Positions 16,584 to 25,016 of a stretch of 64,000 nt of DNA are shown here, in pieces. The notes beneath the pieces were generated by a model. The model had not been told where the DNA came from. It saw only the letters and a program-made list of their open reading frames with translations, and did no database searches. This stretch comes from Arthrobacter sp. Soc17.1.1.1 (GTDB lineage: Bacteria; Actinomycetota; Actinomycetes; Actinomycetales; Micrococcaceae), in NCBI RefSeq assembly GCF_036867195.1, contig NZ_JBAJII010000001.1, positions 1,922,001 through 1,986,000 on the forward strand, in the 5' to 3' direction. Both the position numbers and the translations under genes were made by a program. The first letter of the stretch is position 1. Every line of letters starts with the position of its first letter.

Positions 16584-16611
16584 CGGACTGCACTCCAGGG
16601 AGTGCAGTCCG
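16584..16611. repeat. Perfect 12-bp inverted repeat
   Basis: CGGACTGCACTC at 16584-16595 mirrored by GAGTGCAGTCCG at 16600-16611 with a 4-nt loop. It sits between two MerR-type sites in the divergent region of the MFS and NADP oxidoreductase genes. No T-run follows. It could be an operator for a second regulator or an insulating hairpin. Confidence 0.6.
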
Positions 16612-16628
16612 TCCGGTGTCGTCGCTTG

Positions 16629-16649
16629 ACCTTGACACTGCTGGAAGGT
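16629..16649. promoter_or_regulatory. MerR-type operator upstream of the NADP oxidoreductase
   Basis: Arms ACCTT and AAGGT separated by 11 bp, one base shorter than the site at 16540, with TTGACC overlapping its left edge. It lies about 40 bp before the rightward start codon at 16691. Confidence 0.6.
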
Positions 16650-16690
16650 TGGACACTTGGAGGACTCAACCACTCCACGGAAGGATTCTC

Positions 16691-17425
16691 ATGAGAATCG
16701 GTATTCTCGGCGCAGGCTCGATCGGTTCGACGCTGGCACGCAAGCTCGCTGCCGCAGGGCACGACGTCAAGGTCGCCAACTCACGCGGACCGGAGACGAT
16801 CGATTCCGACGTCCTCGCAACAGGCGCGACTGCAGTGGAAGCCTCAGCCGTCGTGCACGACGTCGAGGTCCTCATCACGTCGATCCCGCTCAGCGCCATG
16901 CCGGGAATCAAGCCCCTCGTCACAGGGCTTCCCGCGGACGTCGTCGTCATCGACACCTCGAACTACTACCCGGCCAGGGACGGGCAGCTACAGGCGCTCG
17001 ACGAGGGACAGGTGGAGAGTGTCTGGGTCGCCGAGCAGATCGGCCGTCCCGTCGTGAAGGCGTGGAACGCGATCCTGTCCGGGACCTTCGAAGCCAAGGG
17101 GGTCGCGGCAGGAGACGCAGGCCGTCTCGCCATCCCGGTGGCAGCCGACCACGCGACAGATCAGCAGACGGCCATGAGTCTGGTGGAGGACACAGGGTTC
17201 GATGCCGTCGACGCCGGCCGTCTTGCTGATTCCTGGCGCCAGCAGCCCGGTGCACCTGCCTACTGCACCGAACTCACCCGTGACGAGCTTCCCGGTGCCC
17301 TGGCCCGTGCGGACAAGGACCTCCTGCCGGGTCGGCGTGATCAGGCCATGGCAACCATCGGTAGCAGATTCGGCTCTCTCACCACCGATGACGTCGTCAC
17401 CCTCAACCGGACCACTTACGCCTAG
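16691..17425 (+). CDS. NADPH-dependent F420 reductase-like oxidoreductase
   Basis: A 244-residue NAD(P)-binding protein of the NADP oxidoreductase/coenzyme F420-dependent superfamily. N-terminal Rossmann motif MRIGILGAGSIGSTLARKLA with ANSRGPET (an NADP-preferring pattern), then VLITSIPLSAMPGI, VVVIDTSNYYPARDGQ and VVKAWNAILSGTF. AAGGATTCTC upstream serves as the ribosome binding site. Position behind a MerR-type operator and next to a flavin monooxygenase system suggests it feeds or finishes that chemistry, but the true cofactor partner (F420, flavin or a carbonyl substrate) is unproven. Confidence 0.85.
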   Translation: MRIGILGAGSIGSTLARKLAAAGHDVKVANSRGPETIDSDVLATGATAVEASAVVHDVEVLITSIPLSAMPGIKPLVTGLPADVVVIDTSNYYPARDGQLQALDEGQVESVWVAEQIGRPVVKAWNAILSGTFEAKGVAAGDAGRLAIPVAADHATDQQTAMSLVEDTGFDAVDAGRLADSWRQQPGAPAYCTELTRDELPGALARADKDLLPGRRDQAMATIGSRFGSLTTDDVVTLNRTTYA

Positions 17426-17503
17426 GGAAGCTGAGGGCTTCGCTGCGTCCTGTCCCGGCGGGAACTCTGATGCTGGCCTCGAGTATGCAGTAGGTGCAGC
17501 AGC

Positions 17504-18175
17504 TTATCGGCGTCTTCGCCGCATGCTGACGTCTCGAGCGAATCCGTCCAGCGCTGAAGCAACGCCGGCCGGGTTGCTCAAGGTGACGTAGTGCCCACCA
17601 GGAATCTCCTCCGGCTCGATCGCGAGCCGCTCGATGATGTGGCGTCTCATGAAGGGCGCGGGGAAGAATCGGTCGTCCTGGCAGAGGATTGCGGTGGTGG
17701 GGACATCGGGGTGGCTCTGCGCAGGCCAGGCCAGCGACATCCACGCGCCTCGTTGGTCGCGGGTCCGTGCTCGGGCTTCGCGCGCGAGATGATCGGGAAC
17801 ATCGTTATAGAAGGCAACATCGTCGTTCTGCTCGACGCTTTCGCGGTCGTAGCCTGTGTTCGTCCACCACTGGCTGAATGACTCGCCGGGAAGCGGGATC
17901 ATTCCTGCCAGGTACACGAGGCCGTCGGCTTGTAGTTCCTCGCAGGCAAGCGGCGCCGTGAATCCCCCCAACGAATGGCCGACGACGATGGGGTGCTTCG
18001 CGCCGTCGGCAGCAGTGCTCACCGCCGCGCTGTAGTCGCTGAGTCCGGCGTCGTCGTCCTCGATCGGTAGGTCGACCGCCACTACAGCGTGGCCCGAGTC
18101 TTCCAGCAGCGGTGCGACCAGGTGCCAGTCCCAGCTCGTCGAACCGCCTCCATGAATCAGGACGAACGTCGCCAT
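17504..18175 (-). CDS. Alpha/beta hydrolase
   Basis: A 223-residue serine hydrolase of the esterase/salicylate-esterase-like group. It begins with the strand and oxyanion region ATFVLIHGGGSTSWDWHLVA. The nucleophile elbow is VVGHSLGGF, the acid is in ILCQDDRFFP, and the His is in PGGHYVTLSNP, so the triad is complete. An upstream TTG in frame could add three residues; the ATG is preferred. No operon partner. Substrate unknown. Confidence 0.88.
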   Translation of the reverse strand: MATFVLIHGGGSTSWDWHLVAPLLEDSGHAVVAVDLPIEDDDAGLSDYSAAVSTAADGAKHPIVVGHSLGGFTAPLACEELQADGLVYLAGMIPLPGESFSQWWTNTGYDRESVEQNDDVAFYNDVPDHLAREARARTRDQRGAWMSLAWPAQSHPDVPTTAILCQDDRFFPAPFMRRHIIERLAIEPEEIPGGHYVTLSNPAGVASALDGFARDVSMRRRRR

Positions 18176-18326
18176 GCTTCCCAACCCCTTCGGTCATGCC
18201 GTAGCGGATCAACGTCACACCCCTTGAGACGGGAGTCGGCACGGAAAGTCATCGGTGGCCGACGAGCTCTGCCGCGGCGGGGATCGAGGCATTGTCCGTC
18301 CTCGTGCCGATCGGCATACTCGATGC

Positions 18327-18932
18327 ATGTCCTCGTTGTTCGCGTGGCGTGGAATTGATGACCCGCAGCGCTTCGATGTTGCTTCCTTATCGCTGGAAGC
18401 CGACAGCATGAGGGCGCACGGCACGTCCATCACGCGCTCCTATGCCAGCTCCTGGTCGCTCGAGGTCGGCCGGGGATGGGTCACGCGATCACTCGCGGTA
18501 CAGGTCCACGGCGGCGATTGGAGGCGCTCACTCCTTCTGGAGCGCGACGAGCACGGTCGGTGGCATGCGGCGGCCAGCACGTCAGGTGACGCGGACTATC
18601 CGGCCCCCGGTCTCGTGAACCCCTCGGACGTCGAAGACGCGCTCGACTGTGACCTCGCCCTGTGCCCGGTCACGAACACCATGCCGATCAGGCGCCTCTC
18701 GCTCCGGGATCGTGCCGTTCCTGCAACAGCGCTGATCATGGCGTGGGTCGATGTGCCCACGCTGCAGGTCGTCCGCAGCGATCAGACCTACGCCGCTGAT
18801 CCCGCCGCATCCCCTGGAAAGGTGCAGTTCGCCAGCGATGGTGGCGACTTCCGTTCCGAGTTGACGATTGATGACGATGGGATTGTGATCGACTACCCGC
18901 AGTTGGCGCGAAGAGCGCGGCTCCCGCGATAG
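18327..18932 (+). CDS. Putative glycolipid-binding domain protein (DUF1089 type)
   Basis: A 201-residue soluble protein. The opening W-R-G-x-D (FAWRGIDDPQRFDVASLSLEAD) followed by a strand-rich body (YASSWSLEVGRGWVTRSLAV, RSLLLERDEHGRWHA), DCDLALCPVTNTMPIRRL and a closing EL-IDDDGIVIDYP are the pattern of the putative glycolipid-binding family. No signal peptide. The biochemical role of this family is poorly known. Divergent from the hydrolase with about 150 bp between starts. Confidence 0.8.
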   Translation: MSSLFAWRGIDDPQRFDVASLSLEADSMRAHGTSITRSYASSWSLEVGRGWVTRSLAVQVHGGDWRRSLLLERDEHGRWHAAASTSGDADYPAPGLVNPSDVEDALDCDLALCPVTNTMPIRRLSLRDRAVPATALIMAWVDVPTLQVVRSDQTYAADPAASPGKVQFASDGGDFRSELTIDDDGIVIDYPQLARRARLPR

Positions 18933-19088
18933 GTTCTGCCGCCGATGGACGTGCCTGACCGGTGATGGCTCCAGAGCCCGTAGCAGGCCCAAGTGCTTCA
19001 GGCCGAAGGGTGGGTCCGGGCACTCCGGGCTCGAGAGCCGGGCAGAAGGTGCTGGCCGAGGAACCTCGATGATCGTTAGTCTCGGCCC

Positions 19089-19502
19089 ATGACGGAATTC
19101 CCTCGGATCCTTCACGCTGTTCTCGACACGACTGATGTGCGAGGACTGGCGGAGTTCTACCGTCAGCTGCTCGGACTCCAGTACCGGCCGGGCGATGAGC
19201 CCACCGCTGAGGGCATGCGGGACGATGCCGACTGGTTGGTCCTCACTGATGGGCAGGGCAACCGCAAGCTCGCTTTCCAACAGGTCGATCACCTGAAGCG
19301 GACCACATGGCCGTTGCCCGACGTACCGATGCAGATGCACCTGGATCTGACCGTCGCTGACCGGGAAACGCTCGAGCATCACCATTCCAGGGCCCTGGCA
19401 CTAGGGGCGGAGCTCCGCCTCGACCGTACGGACGATCCGAACGAGCCACTGTACGTCTACGCCGATCCGGCCGGTCATCCGTTCTGCATCTTCGTAGCCT
19501 GA
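19089..19502 (+). CDS. VOC-family (glyoxalase-like) protein
   Basis: A 137-residue protein with the two beta-alpha-beta-beta-beta modules of the vicinal oxygen chelate fold. The first module is ILHAVLDTTDVRGLAEFYRQ with LLGLQYRPGDE, the second starts MQMHLDLTVADRETLEHHH and ends YVYADPAGHPFCIFVA. Metal-ligand candidates are the His in LHAVLD and in QMHLDLT. Dioxygenase, lyase or resistance activities all occur in this family, so no substrate is assigned. Alone in its strand context. Confidence 0.85.
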   Translation: MTEFPRILHAVLDTTDVRGLAEFYRQLLGLQYRPGDEPTAEGMRDDADWLVLTDGQGNRKLAFQQVDHLKRTTWPLPDVPMQMHLDLTVADRETLEHHHSRALALGAELRLDRTDDPNEPLYVYADPAGHPFCIFVA

Positions 19503-19575
19503 TGTGAGCATGAGGTCGCTGTAACCCCCGTACCGGCTCGACTGCACCGCTTGCTGGTGCGCTTGTCGGGACAGG

Positions 19576-19710
19576 TCATGGGTAACCGCGACGCGCCCTG
19601 CCCGTGAGGCGACGGAGCATCTGCTCTCGAAGCGGGTTGTCCTTCCGCAGCTCCGGCATATCCGGGCCGGGTGCTGCGAGCGCTTCGAGTGTCAGAGGAC
19701 CTGGCGTCAC
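19576..19710 (-). CDS. Possible small protein, 44 aa
   Basis: A 44-codon frame from a GTG with GGAGG just upstream to a stop, ending in a basic helix (ELRKDNPLREQMLRRL, then GRARRGY). It lies directly downstream of the YegP-like gene in another frame, and the frame stays open upstream of the GTG. No family recognised; could be chance in GC-rich DNA. Confidence 0.25.
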   Translation of the reverse strand: MTPGPLTLEALAAPGPDMPELRKDNPLREQMLRRLTGRARRGYP

Positions 19711-19753
19711 TCGGGCCTCCTCGCGGGCGGCCTTGCTCGGGCCGAAGCGTCCC

Positions 19754-19993
19754 TTACGCGGCCCCAGCGGCCGGTCGGGGGTTCTGCTCCGTCACTGCTT
19801 CACAGGGCGTTTGTGGGCAGAGGTCCGTGATCAGCCCCGTCCCAGCGCACTCACGGACCATGCGAATACCCTCGACTGCTGATGCTTTATCGGGGAACTG
19901 CTCGGATACGGCGACGACCCTCCCGCCCGCCGCTTTCAACCTGAACCTGAAGGAGACTCTTCCGTCATGAAAAAGCTCGAATGTTCCGCCCAT
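19754..19993 (-). CDS. YegP-family protein (DUF1508)
   Basis: A 79-residue protein. GTFELFHDGRVSFRFRLKA followed by AGGRVVAVSEQFPDKASAVEGI and a hydrophobic closing strand is the single DUF1508 repeat found in YegP-like proteins. The role of the family is not established. GGGG near the ATG may act as ribosome binding site. The last dozen residues (Pro/Ala-rich) go beyond the domain. Confidence 0.75.
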   Translation of the reverse strand: MGGTFELFHDGRVSFRFRLKAAGGRVVAVSEQFPDKASAVEGIRMVRECAGTGLITDLCPQTPCEAVTEQNPRPAAGAA

Positions 19994-20789
19994 TACCAGC
20001 CCCTCATCACCGCGGCAGGGGACCTGCCCGGTTCGTCATCGAATCCGGAACTCAGCGCTGCGTTCCGGTTGGCCCGGAAATGGGATAGGGCTTCGCCTAC
20101 GTGACCCCAGCCACACCCAATGCACCTAGGGTAGGGGTCGGATGCCGTACTGGCGAGTAACCGCTATATGGTCCGTCGAATCAGTGCTTTGAAGGCGTTT
20201 TTTCACTAGATAAACTAGATTTTCCCTTCTTCTTGCTAAGCCGCCTAGCTTTTCGCTTCCTTGATTCTTTTATTTCTCGCCCCTCACGGACGACGGGCAA
20301 TACGTGCGCCCACCATGTCCATTTCATGCCTCAAAGAACCTTGCTGCGTCTTGCGACCCCACCTCGAAAGACAGCTGCGAGAAACGGATCGAGCGCCGCC
20401 ATGGGCGTGCTCTCCCAGCTCCTGAACCGGCGGACGGCACCAGCCGTTGCGAAACCTGCGCGAGCACCGTCCGGGCTGATACCGGCGATCCTAGGACCAG
20501 CCCTCCTCCGAGTCGACCTTCCTGTCGTGAGGTGCTCGTGCCACGTGCGAATCAGGGCGGCAGGACACGACGGGAGTAGTAGTGGCGGAGAAAGCATTCT
20601 GTCTCGACGAGTTGTCCTGCCGCTGGACCGAGGCCGCGGTATGCGCCGAACTTCGCTACGTGACAGCAGGAGAGCCCTCGATGTTCGACCCTCAGCCCCG
20701 TCCTGTTGCCGGGTCGGCCATCGTTCCGCCCGTTCACGCCGTGGAAAGCTGTGCTACGGGGCCGCTGTCATCGCCGCCTGGGTGTCATG
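19994..20789. other. Long intergenic stretch with an AT-rich segment
   Basis: About 800 bp without a convincing gene. The part from about 20190 to 20285 is unusually AT-rich for this genome and includes CTAGATAAACTAGAT, a near-palindrome. A GTG at 20582 with GGGAG five bases upstream opens a 73-codon frame to 20803, but it overlaps the Lrp gene and has no recognisable domain. I regard the region as decayed accessory DNA with possible regulatory content. Confidence 0.45.
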
Positions 20790-21248
20790 TCAGGCGGGAG
20801 TGATGTGTCGTGAGGGGATGGGGCTGGAGTAGACCACGCTTGTGGTGATTCCACCGAGGGTGGCAAGGCTACCGGTGATGCGTTCGAGGTCGCGCATGGA
20901 ACGAGCGATGACTTTGATGATGAAGCAGTCTGCTCCGGTGACGTGGTGGGCTTCGATGATCTCGGGCATCGAGTCGACGAGGTCGTGGAACGGCTTGTAG
21001 TTGCCGGTGGGGTAGGCCAGTCGCACGAACGCCGTCACCGCGTATCCGAGGGCTTCGGGGTCCACCGTGATCGAGTACCCGGTGATGACTCCACCGTCCG
21101 TGAGGCGTCGGAGGCGATCACCGGTGGCGCTCGGAGAGAGGTTGATGGCTCGGGCGAGTTGGGCGACGCTTGTCCGTCCGTCCTGCTGCAGATGACGGAT
21201 GATCGCGTGATCGGTGGTATCCAGCTCTATCCGTGCCTTCAGTGGCAT
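20790..21248 (-). CDS. Lrp/AsnC-family transcriptional regulator
   Basis: A 152-residue regulator. The helix-turn-helix is standard (ELDTTDHAIIRHLQQDGRTS, LARAINLSPSATGDRLRRL, GVITGYSITVDPEALGY), followed by the RAM/AsnC ligand-binding domain (AFVRLAYPTGNYKPFHDL, then EIIEAHHVTGADCFIIKV). Such regulators sense amino acids. It is divergent from a rhodanese gene, which is its likely target together with itself. Confidence 0.92.
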   Translation of the reverse strand: MPLKARIELDTTDHAIIRHLQQDGRTSVAQLARAINLSPSATGDRLRRLTDGGVITGYSITVDPEALGYAVTAFVRLAYPTGNYKPFHDLVDSMPEIIEAHHVTGADCFIIKVIARSMRDLERITGSLATLGGITTSVVYSSPIPSRHITPA

Positions 21249-21341
21249 AACGGCGAATGTACCGTGGAATCGCGCGGAGCAGCCCGTTGACAGCCTCGAT
21301 GTACTGTTCCCGAGAAGCGCCGGAGCAGCTTCGATAGAGGT

Positions 21342-21770
21342 ATGTCTACTTCCCTTTCCGCCGCGGACTTCTTCGCCGCGAAACTCGCCTACGAGACGGA
21401 CCCTGCAGACCTCGCGGCTGAGCGTGCATCCGGGGCCGGTCCGATCGTGATCGATACCCGCTCGGCCGCCTCATGGAGTCAGGGCCGTATCCCGGGCGCC
21501 GTCCACCTCCCGACTGCAGAGCTCGAAGCACGGATCACCGGGGTCGCACCCTCCCTGGGAACTGCGATCGTCGTCTACTGCTGGGGGCCGGGATGCAACG
21601 GAAGCACCCGTGGCGCGTTGATCCTGGCGTCACTGGGCTATACGAATGTCCGCGAACTCATCGGAGGCTTCGAGTACTGGTCACGGGAGGGGTTCGCCAC
21701 TGTGAGCGATGAGGGGCGTCGGCGTGGCTCACCGGATCCGCTGACAGCACCCGTTCACGCCTCGACATGA
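21342..21770 (+). CDS. Rhodanese-like sulfurtransferase
   Basis: A 142-residue single-domain rhodanese. The substrate loop begins with the catalytic Cys (IVVYCWGPGCNGSTRGA), preceded by VIDTRSAASWSQGRIPGAVHLP and followed by LASLGYTNVRELIGGFEYW. The CWGPGC loop carries a second Cys, a variant seen in cytosolic actinobacterial members. It transfers sulfane sulfur to an acceptor such as a thiol. Divergent from the Lrp/AsnC regulator with about 90 bp between starts. Confidence 0.88.
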   Translation: MSTSLSAADFFAAKLAYETDPADLAAERASGAGPIVIDTRSAASWSQGRIPGAVHLPTAELEARITGVAPSLGTAIVVYCWGPGCNGSTRGALILASLGYTNVRELIGGFEYWSREGFATVSDEGRRRGSPDPLTAPVHAST

Positions 21771-21784
21771 CGGATGCGGTGCGG

Positions 21785-22736
21785 TCAGGTCCGGGCGGGT
21801 GACGCCGCGGCCAGGTCTGCCTGCCACCACCGCACGGTCTCACCGGCGGCCGTCACGAGGGACGTCGGCGAGAGACCCAGGAGCTGCTCCGATGCGGTGG
21901 AATCCATGACGAACGGCCGGTCGAACTGGTAGGCCAGCTCCCCGATCTCGCGCATGGACGGCATCACGACGCCGAGTGCACGGACGACCCTGCCCGGTGT
22001 GCCGGTGAGCCTGGGGGCGCCGACGCCGGCCGCAGCGGCGAAGGCATCAACGAGCAGGCGTTGTGTCAGCGGTGGGAGGGTGGGCGCGTGCAGCACGCGG
22101 TCCGGCGTCCGCGGCAGGCCGGCCGCCTCGATCATGGCGGCGGCGAGATCGGGCACGTAGGTGAACGAGTGGGGGGGCGTCAGGATCCCCGATCAGCCGG
22201 ATCGGCGTGCCCTTCAGCACCGACGGCACCATCCGCTCCCCGGCATGCGCCGTGCGCACCCTGGGGCCGTAGAAGTCGGAGGCGACGACGGAGACGGTGT
22301 CCGTCGCCGATGCCGCCCGGGCCGCCAGGAGCGCCGCACGCACGCCGCGCTTGCCCGATCCCGCGGCGCGCTCCGAGTCCTCGGTCATCACCTCCTCGGG
22401 ACGGGTGTAGGAGTAGAGGCTCTCGGGGAAGACGACGGCGGCGTCCTGCCGGCCGGCGGCCTCGAGGACGACCGCCTCGGCCGCGGGCAGCTCGCGTCTC
22501 CACGCCGCCACGGAGTAGGCGCTCCCGTGGATGCAGTGGAACACGGCCGCGGCCCCGGCGACGGCGGCTGCGAGCGCTGCAGCATCCGACGCGTCGACGC
22601 CCCGCTTCTCGATGAGCGGGTGTTCGGGGCCGCTTCCGCTCCTGGTGAGGATGCGGACGGAGTCCCCGCGAGCGGCGAGCTGTTCGGCGAGCGTCCAACC
22701 GACGGGACCTGCTCCGGTGACGATGTACAGGGTCAT
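21785..22736 (-). pseudogene. NAD-dependent epimerase/NmrA-like protein, frameshifted
   Basis: Would encode a 316-residue NAD(P)-binding sugar-epimerase-like protein. The first part has MTLYIVTGAGPVGWTLAEQL, AVAGAAAVFHCIHGSAY and VFPESLYSY; in the other frame PDLAAAMIEAAGLPRT and onward complete the C-terminal domain. The frames meet in a run of seven G at 22171-22177; six would give the expected DAPHSFTYVPDL junction. The start is the ATG at 22736. Divergent from a TetR regulator whose paired operators lie just upstream, a common repressor-target layout. Real frameshift or homopolymer miscount cannot be separated from this sequence. Confidence 0.8.
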
Positions 22737-22770
22737 GATCGTGCCTTTCGGGGGAGGTAATCCAGAAGCA

Positions 22771-22831
22771 AGAGCAGTGCTCTCACATGAAGAGTGCGCT
22801 GCTTCCTGTCCATAGTCAAGAGCACTGCTCT
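22771..22831. promoter_or_regulatory. Two TetR-type operators
   Basis: AGAGCAGTGCTCT at 22771-22783 and AGAGCACTGCTCT at 22819-22831. Each is a palindrome about one central base; the two are reverse complements of each other with centres 48 bp apart. They occupy the divergent promoter region of the epimerase-like gene and the TetR gene. Confidence 0.75.
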
Positions 22832-22873
22832 CTAATGTTGGTGATGCTCTCGACGAGGTGCGAGAGTGGGGAC

Positions 22874-23602
22874 ATGCCAGCAACACCACGACAGCGGGCC
22901 CGCGAGCAGACGCTCGACGACATCACCCGTATCGGCCGCCGCCAGCTCGCCGAGGTAGGTGCCGCAGCACTCTCCCTCCGGGCCGTCGCACGGGAGCTCG
23001 GTGTCGTGTCCTCGGCGGTGTACCGGTACGTGGCGAACCGCGACGACCTCCTGACCCTCCTGGTGGTGGATGCCTTCACGGAGCTCGGGGACGAGGTGGA
23101 GGCCGCCGTCGGAGCGGCCGGATCCACCGCGGTGGACCGGTTCTCCGCCCTCGCCCACGCCGTCCGCGCCTGGGCGGTGCGGGAGCCTGCCCGGTGGGCG
23201 CTGCTCTACGGCAGTCCCGTGCCGGGGTACGCGGCCCCAGCGGAGCGCACGACGGCCCAGGAGACCCGCGTCATCACGCTCTTCGCGCACATCATGGATG
23301 ACGCCTGGCGGGCCGGGGAACTCGGGGTCGGTGACCACCCGGCGCCGGGCGCGCTCGCCGAGGACTACCAGGCCATCCGCGACCAGTTGTCTCTGTCGGT
23401 CCCGGACGGGGTGGTCGCGGCCACCGTGCAGGCATGGTCGGCCCTGTTCGGCGCCATATCGTTCGAGGTGTTCGGGCAGTACGGAGCTGATACCTTCTCC
23501 GACCCGGACGCTCTCCACGACTACACGGTCGGGCGCCTCGCCGTGCAGCTGGGCTTCGGCGCCGGCGCGGGGGGCGGCCGGGGTGCCGGCAGGAGAGCCT
23601 GA
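22874..23602 (+). CDS. TetR-family transcriptional repressor
   Basis: A 242-residue repressor. The DNA-binding domain covers about residues 10-55 (TLDDITRIGRRQLAEVGAAA, LSLRAVARELGVVSSAVYRY, VANRDDLLTLLV), followed by an all-helical ligand domain of the TetR_C type with RFSALAHAVRAWAVREPARW and a Gly/Arg-rich tail. The ATG at 22874 is selected because the helix-turn-helix starts soon after. The twin palindromes upstream are its probable operators. Inducer unknown. Confidence 0.9.
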   Translation: MPATPRQRAREQTLDDITRIGRRQLAEVGAAALSLRAVARELGVVSSAVYRYVANRDDLLTLLVVDAFTELGDEVEAAVGAAGSTAVDRFSALAHAVRAWAVREPARWALLYGSPVPGYAAPAERTTAQETRVITLFAHIMDDAWRAGELGVGDHPAPGALAEDYQAIRDQLSLSVPDGVVAATVQAWSALFGAISFEVFGQYGADTFSDPDALHDYTVGRLAVQLGFGAGAGGGRGAGRRA

Positions 23603-23703
23603 GCTGTTGGCGCTGCCGTGGCCACGGCACGCGGCACGCGGCCGCGCGCGCGCCGGGCACGAACCTCAGTAGGCTGGGAGAAACCGCAACCCAGGAGGAC
23701 CAC

Positions 23704-25005
23704 GTGGGCATCTCACCCGACGATGAAGTTGTCAGGATCTGCCAGGAACTGATCCGGATCGATACCTCGAACTTCGGGGACAACGAGGGCCCGGGGGAGC
23801 GCAGGGCCGCCGAGTACACGGCGGGCCTGATCGATGAGGTGGGGCTCTCCACGCAACTCTTCGAGTCCGCCCCGGGCCGCACGTCCGTCGTCGCACGCAT
23901 GGAAGGCTCCGATCCGTCGCTGCCCGCACTCGTGGTCCACGGCCACCTCGACGTGGTGCCGGCGCAGAAGGAGGACTGGACGGTCGACCCGTTCGGCGGC
24001 GAGGAGAAGGACGGCCTCATCTGGGGCCGCGGCGCCGTCGACATGAAGGACATGGACGCCATGATCCTGTCCGTCCTGCGGTCCATGCAGCGGGACGGCG
24101 TCAAGCCGCAGCGCGACCTGATCTTCGGGTTCTTCGCCGACGAGGAGGCAGGCGGGGCGTACGGGGCGTCCTGGCTCGTCGACAACAAGCCGGAGGTGTT
24201 CGAGGGTGCCACGGAGGCCATCTCCGAGGTCGGCGGCTTCTCGGCGACCATCGGGGGGCAGCGGACATACCTCCTGCAGACCGCGGAGAAGGGCATCTCC
24301 TGGCTGCGCCTCGTCGCCCACGGCCGCGCGGGCCACGGATCCCAGATCAACACCGACAACGCAGTGACCGCACTGGCCCGCGCCGTCACCCGCATCGGCG
24401 AGCACTCCTGGCCCATCGAGCTCACGCCCACCACGCGCCAGTTCCTCGACGGCGTCACCGAGCTCACCGGCGTGGAGTTCGACCCGGACAACCCCGACAT
24501 CATCCTCAAGGAACTGGGGACCGTGGCGCGCTTCGTCGGGGCGACCCTGCAGAACACCGCCAACCCGACCGTCCTCAAGGGCGGCTACAAGCACAACGTC
24601 ATCCCCGGCACGGCCGAGGCGCTCATCGACGTGCGCACCCTGCCGGGCCAGCAGGACCAGGTCCTGGAGATCATCCGCGGGCTCGCCGGTGAGGGGGTGG
24701 ACGTGAGCTACGAGCACAAGGACACCTCGCTCGAAGTGCCGTTCGCCGGCAACCTGGTCGACTCGATGATCGACGCCCTGCAGGCGGAGGACCCCGGGGC
24801 GAAGGTGCTGCCCTACACGCTCTCGGGCGGCACCGACAACAAGTCGCTGAGCCGCCTGGGCATCACCGGATACGGCTTCGCGCCCCTGCAGCTGCCCGAC
24901 GAGCTCGACTTCACGGGCATGTTCCACGGCGTCGACGAACGCGTGCCGGCGGATTCCCTGCGCTTCGGCGCCAAGGTGCTCTCCCGACTGCTGACCACCT
25001 ACTGA
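23704..25005 (+). CDS. M20-family metallopeptidase
   Basis: A 433-residue di-zinc peptidase/deacylase of the M20 family. Zinc ligands and catalytic residues are seen in VVHGHLDVVPAQ, WGRGAVDMKDMDA, FFADEEAGG and the late GMFHGVDERV. The dimerisation (lid) domain occupies about residues 195-320 with AHGRAGHGSQ. GTG start with AGGAGG eight bases upstream. The next gene begins 12 bases after the stop, so the two are co-transcribed. Dipeptidase, succinyl-diaminopimelate or acyl-amino-acid hydrolysis are all possible within this family. Confidence 0.9.
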   Translation: MGISPDDEVVRICQELIRIDTSNFGDNEGPGERRAAEYTAGLIDEVGLSTQLFESAPGRTSVVARMEGSDPSLPALVVHGHLDVVPAQKEDWTVDPFGGEEKDGLIWGRGAVDMKDMDAMILSVLRSMQRDGVKPQRDLIFGFFADEEAGGAYGASWLVDNKPEVFEGATEAISEVGGFSATIGGQRTYLLQTAEKGISWLRLVAHGRAGHGSQINTDNAVTALARAVTRIGEHSWPIELTPTTRQFLDGVTELTGVEFDPDNPDIILKELGTVARFVGATLQNTANPTVLKGGYKHNVIPGTAEALIDVRTLPGQQDQVLEIIRGLAGEGVDVSYEHKDTSLEVPFAGNLVDSMIDALQAEDPGAKVLPYTLSGGTDNKSLSRLGITGYGFAPLQLPDELDFTGMFHGVDERVPADSLRFGAKVLSRLLTTY

Positions 25006-25016
25006 GCGGACCGGCG

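Noticed and set aside
20582..20803. 73-codon frame with GGGAG before its GTG
   Set aside because: No family similarity, overlaps the Lrp gene end, and sits in a decayed region; mentioned only in the region note.
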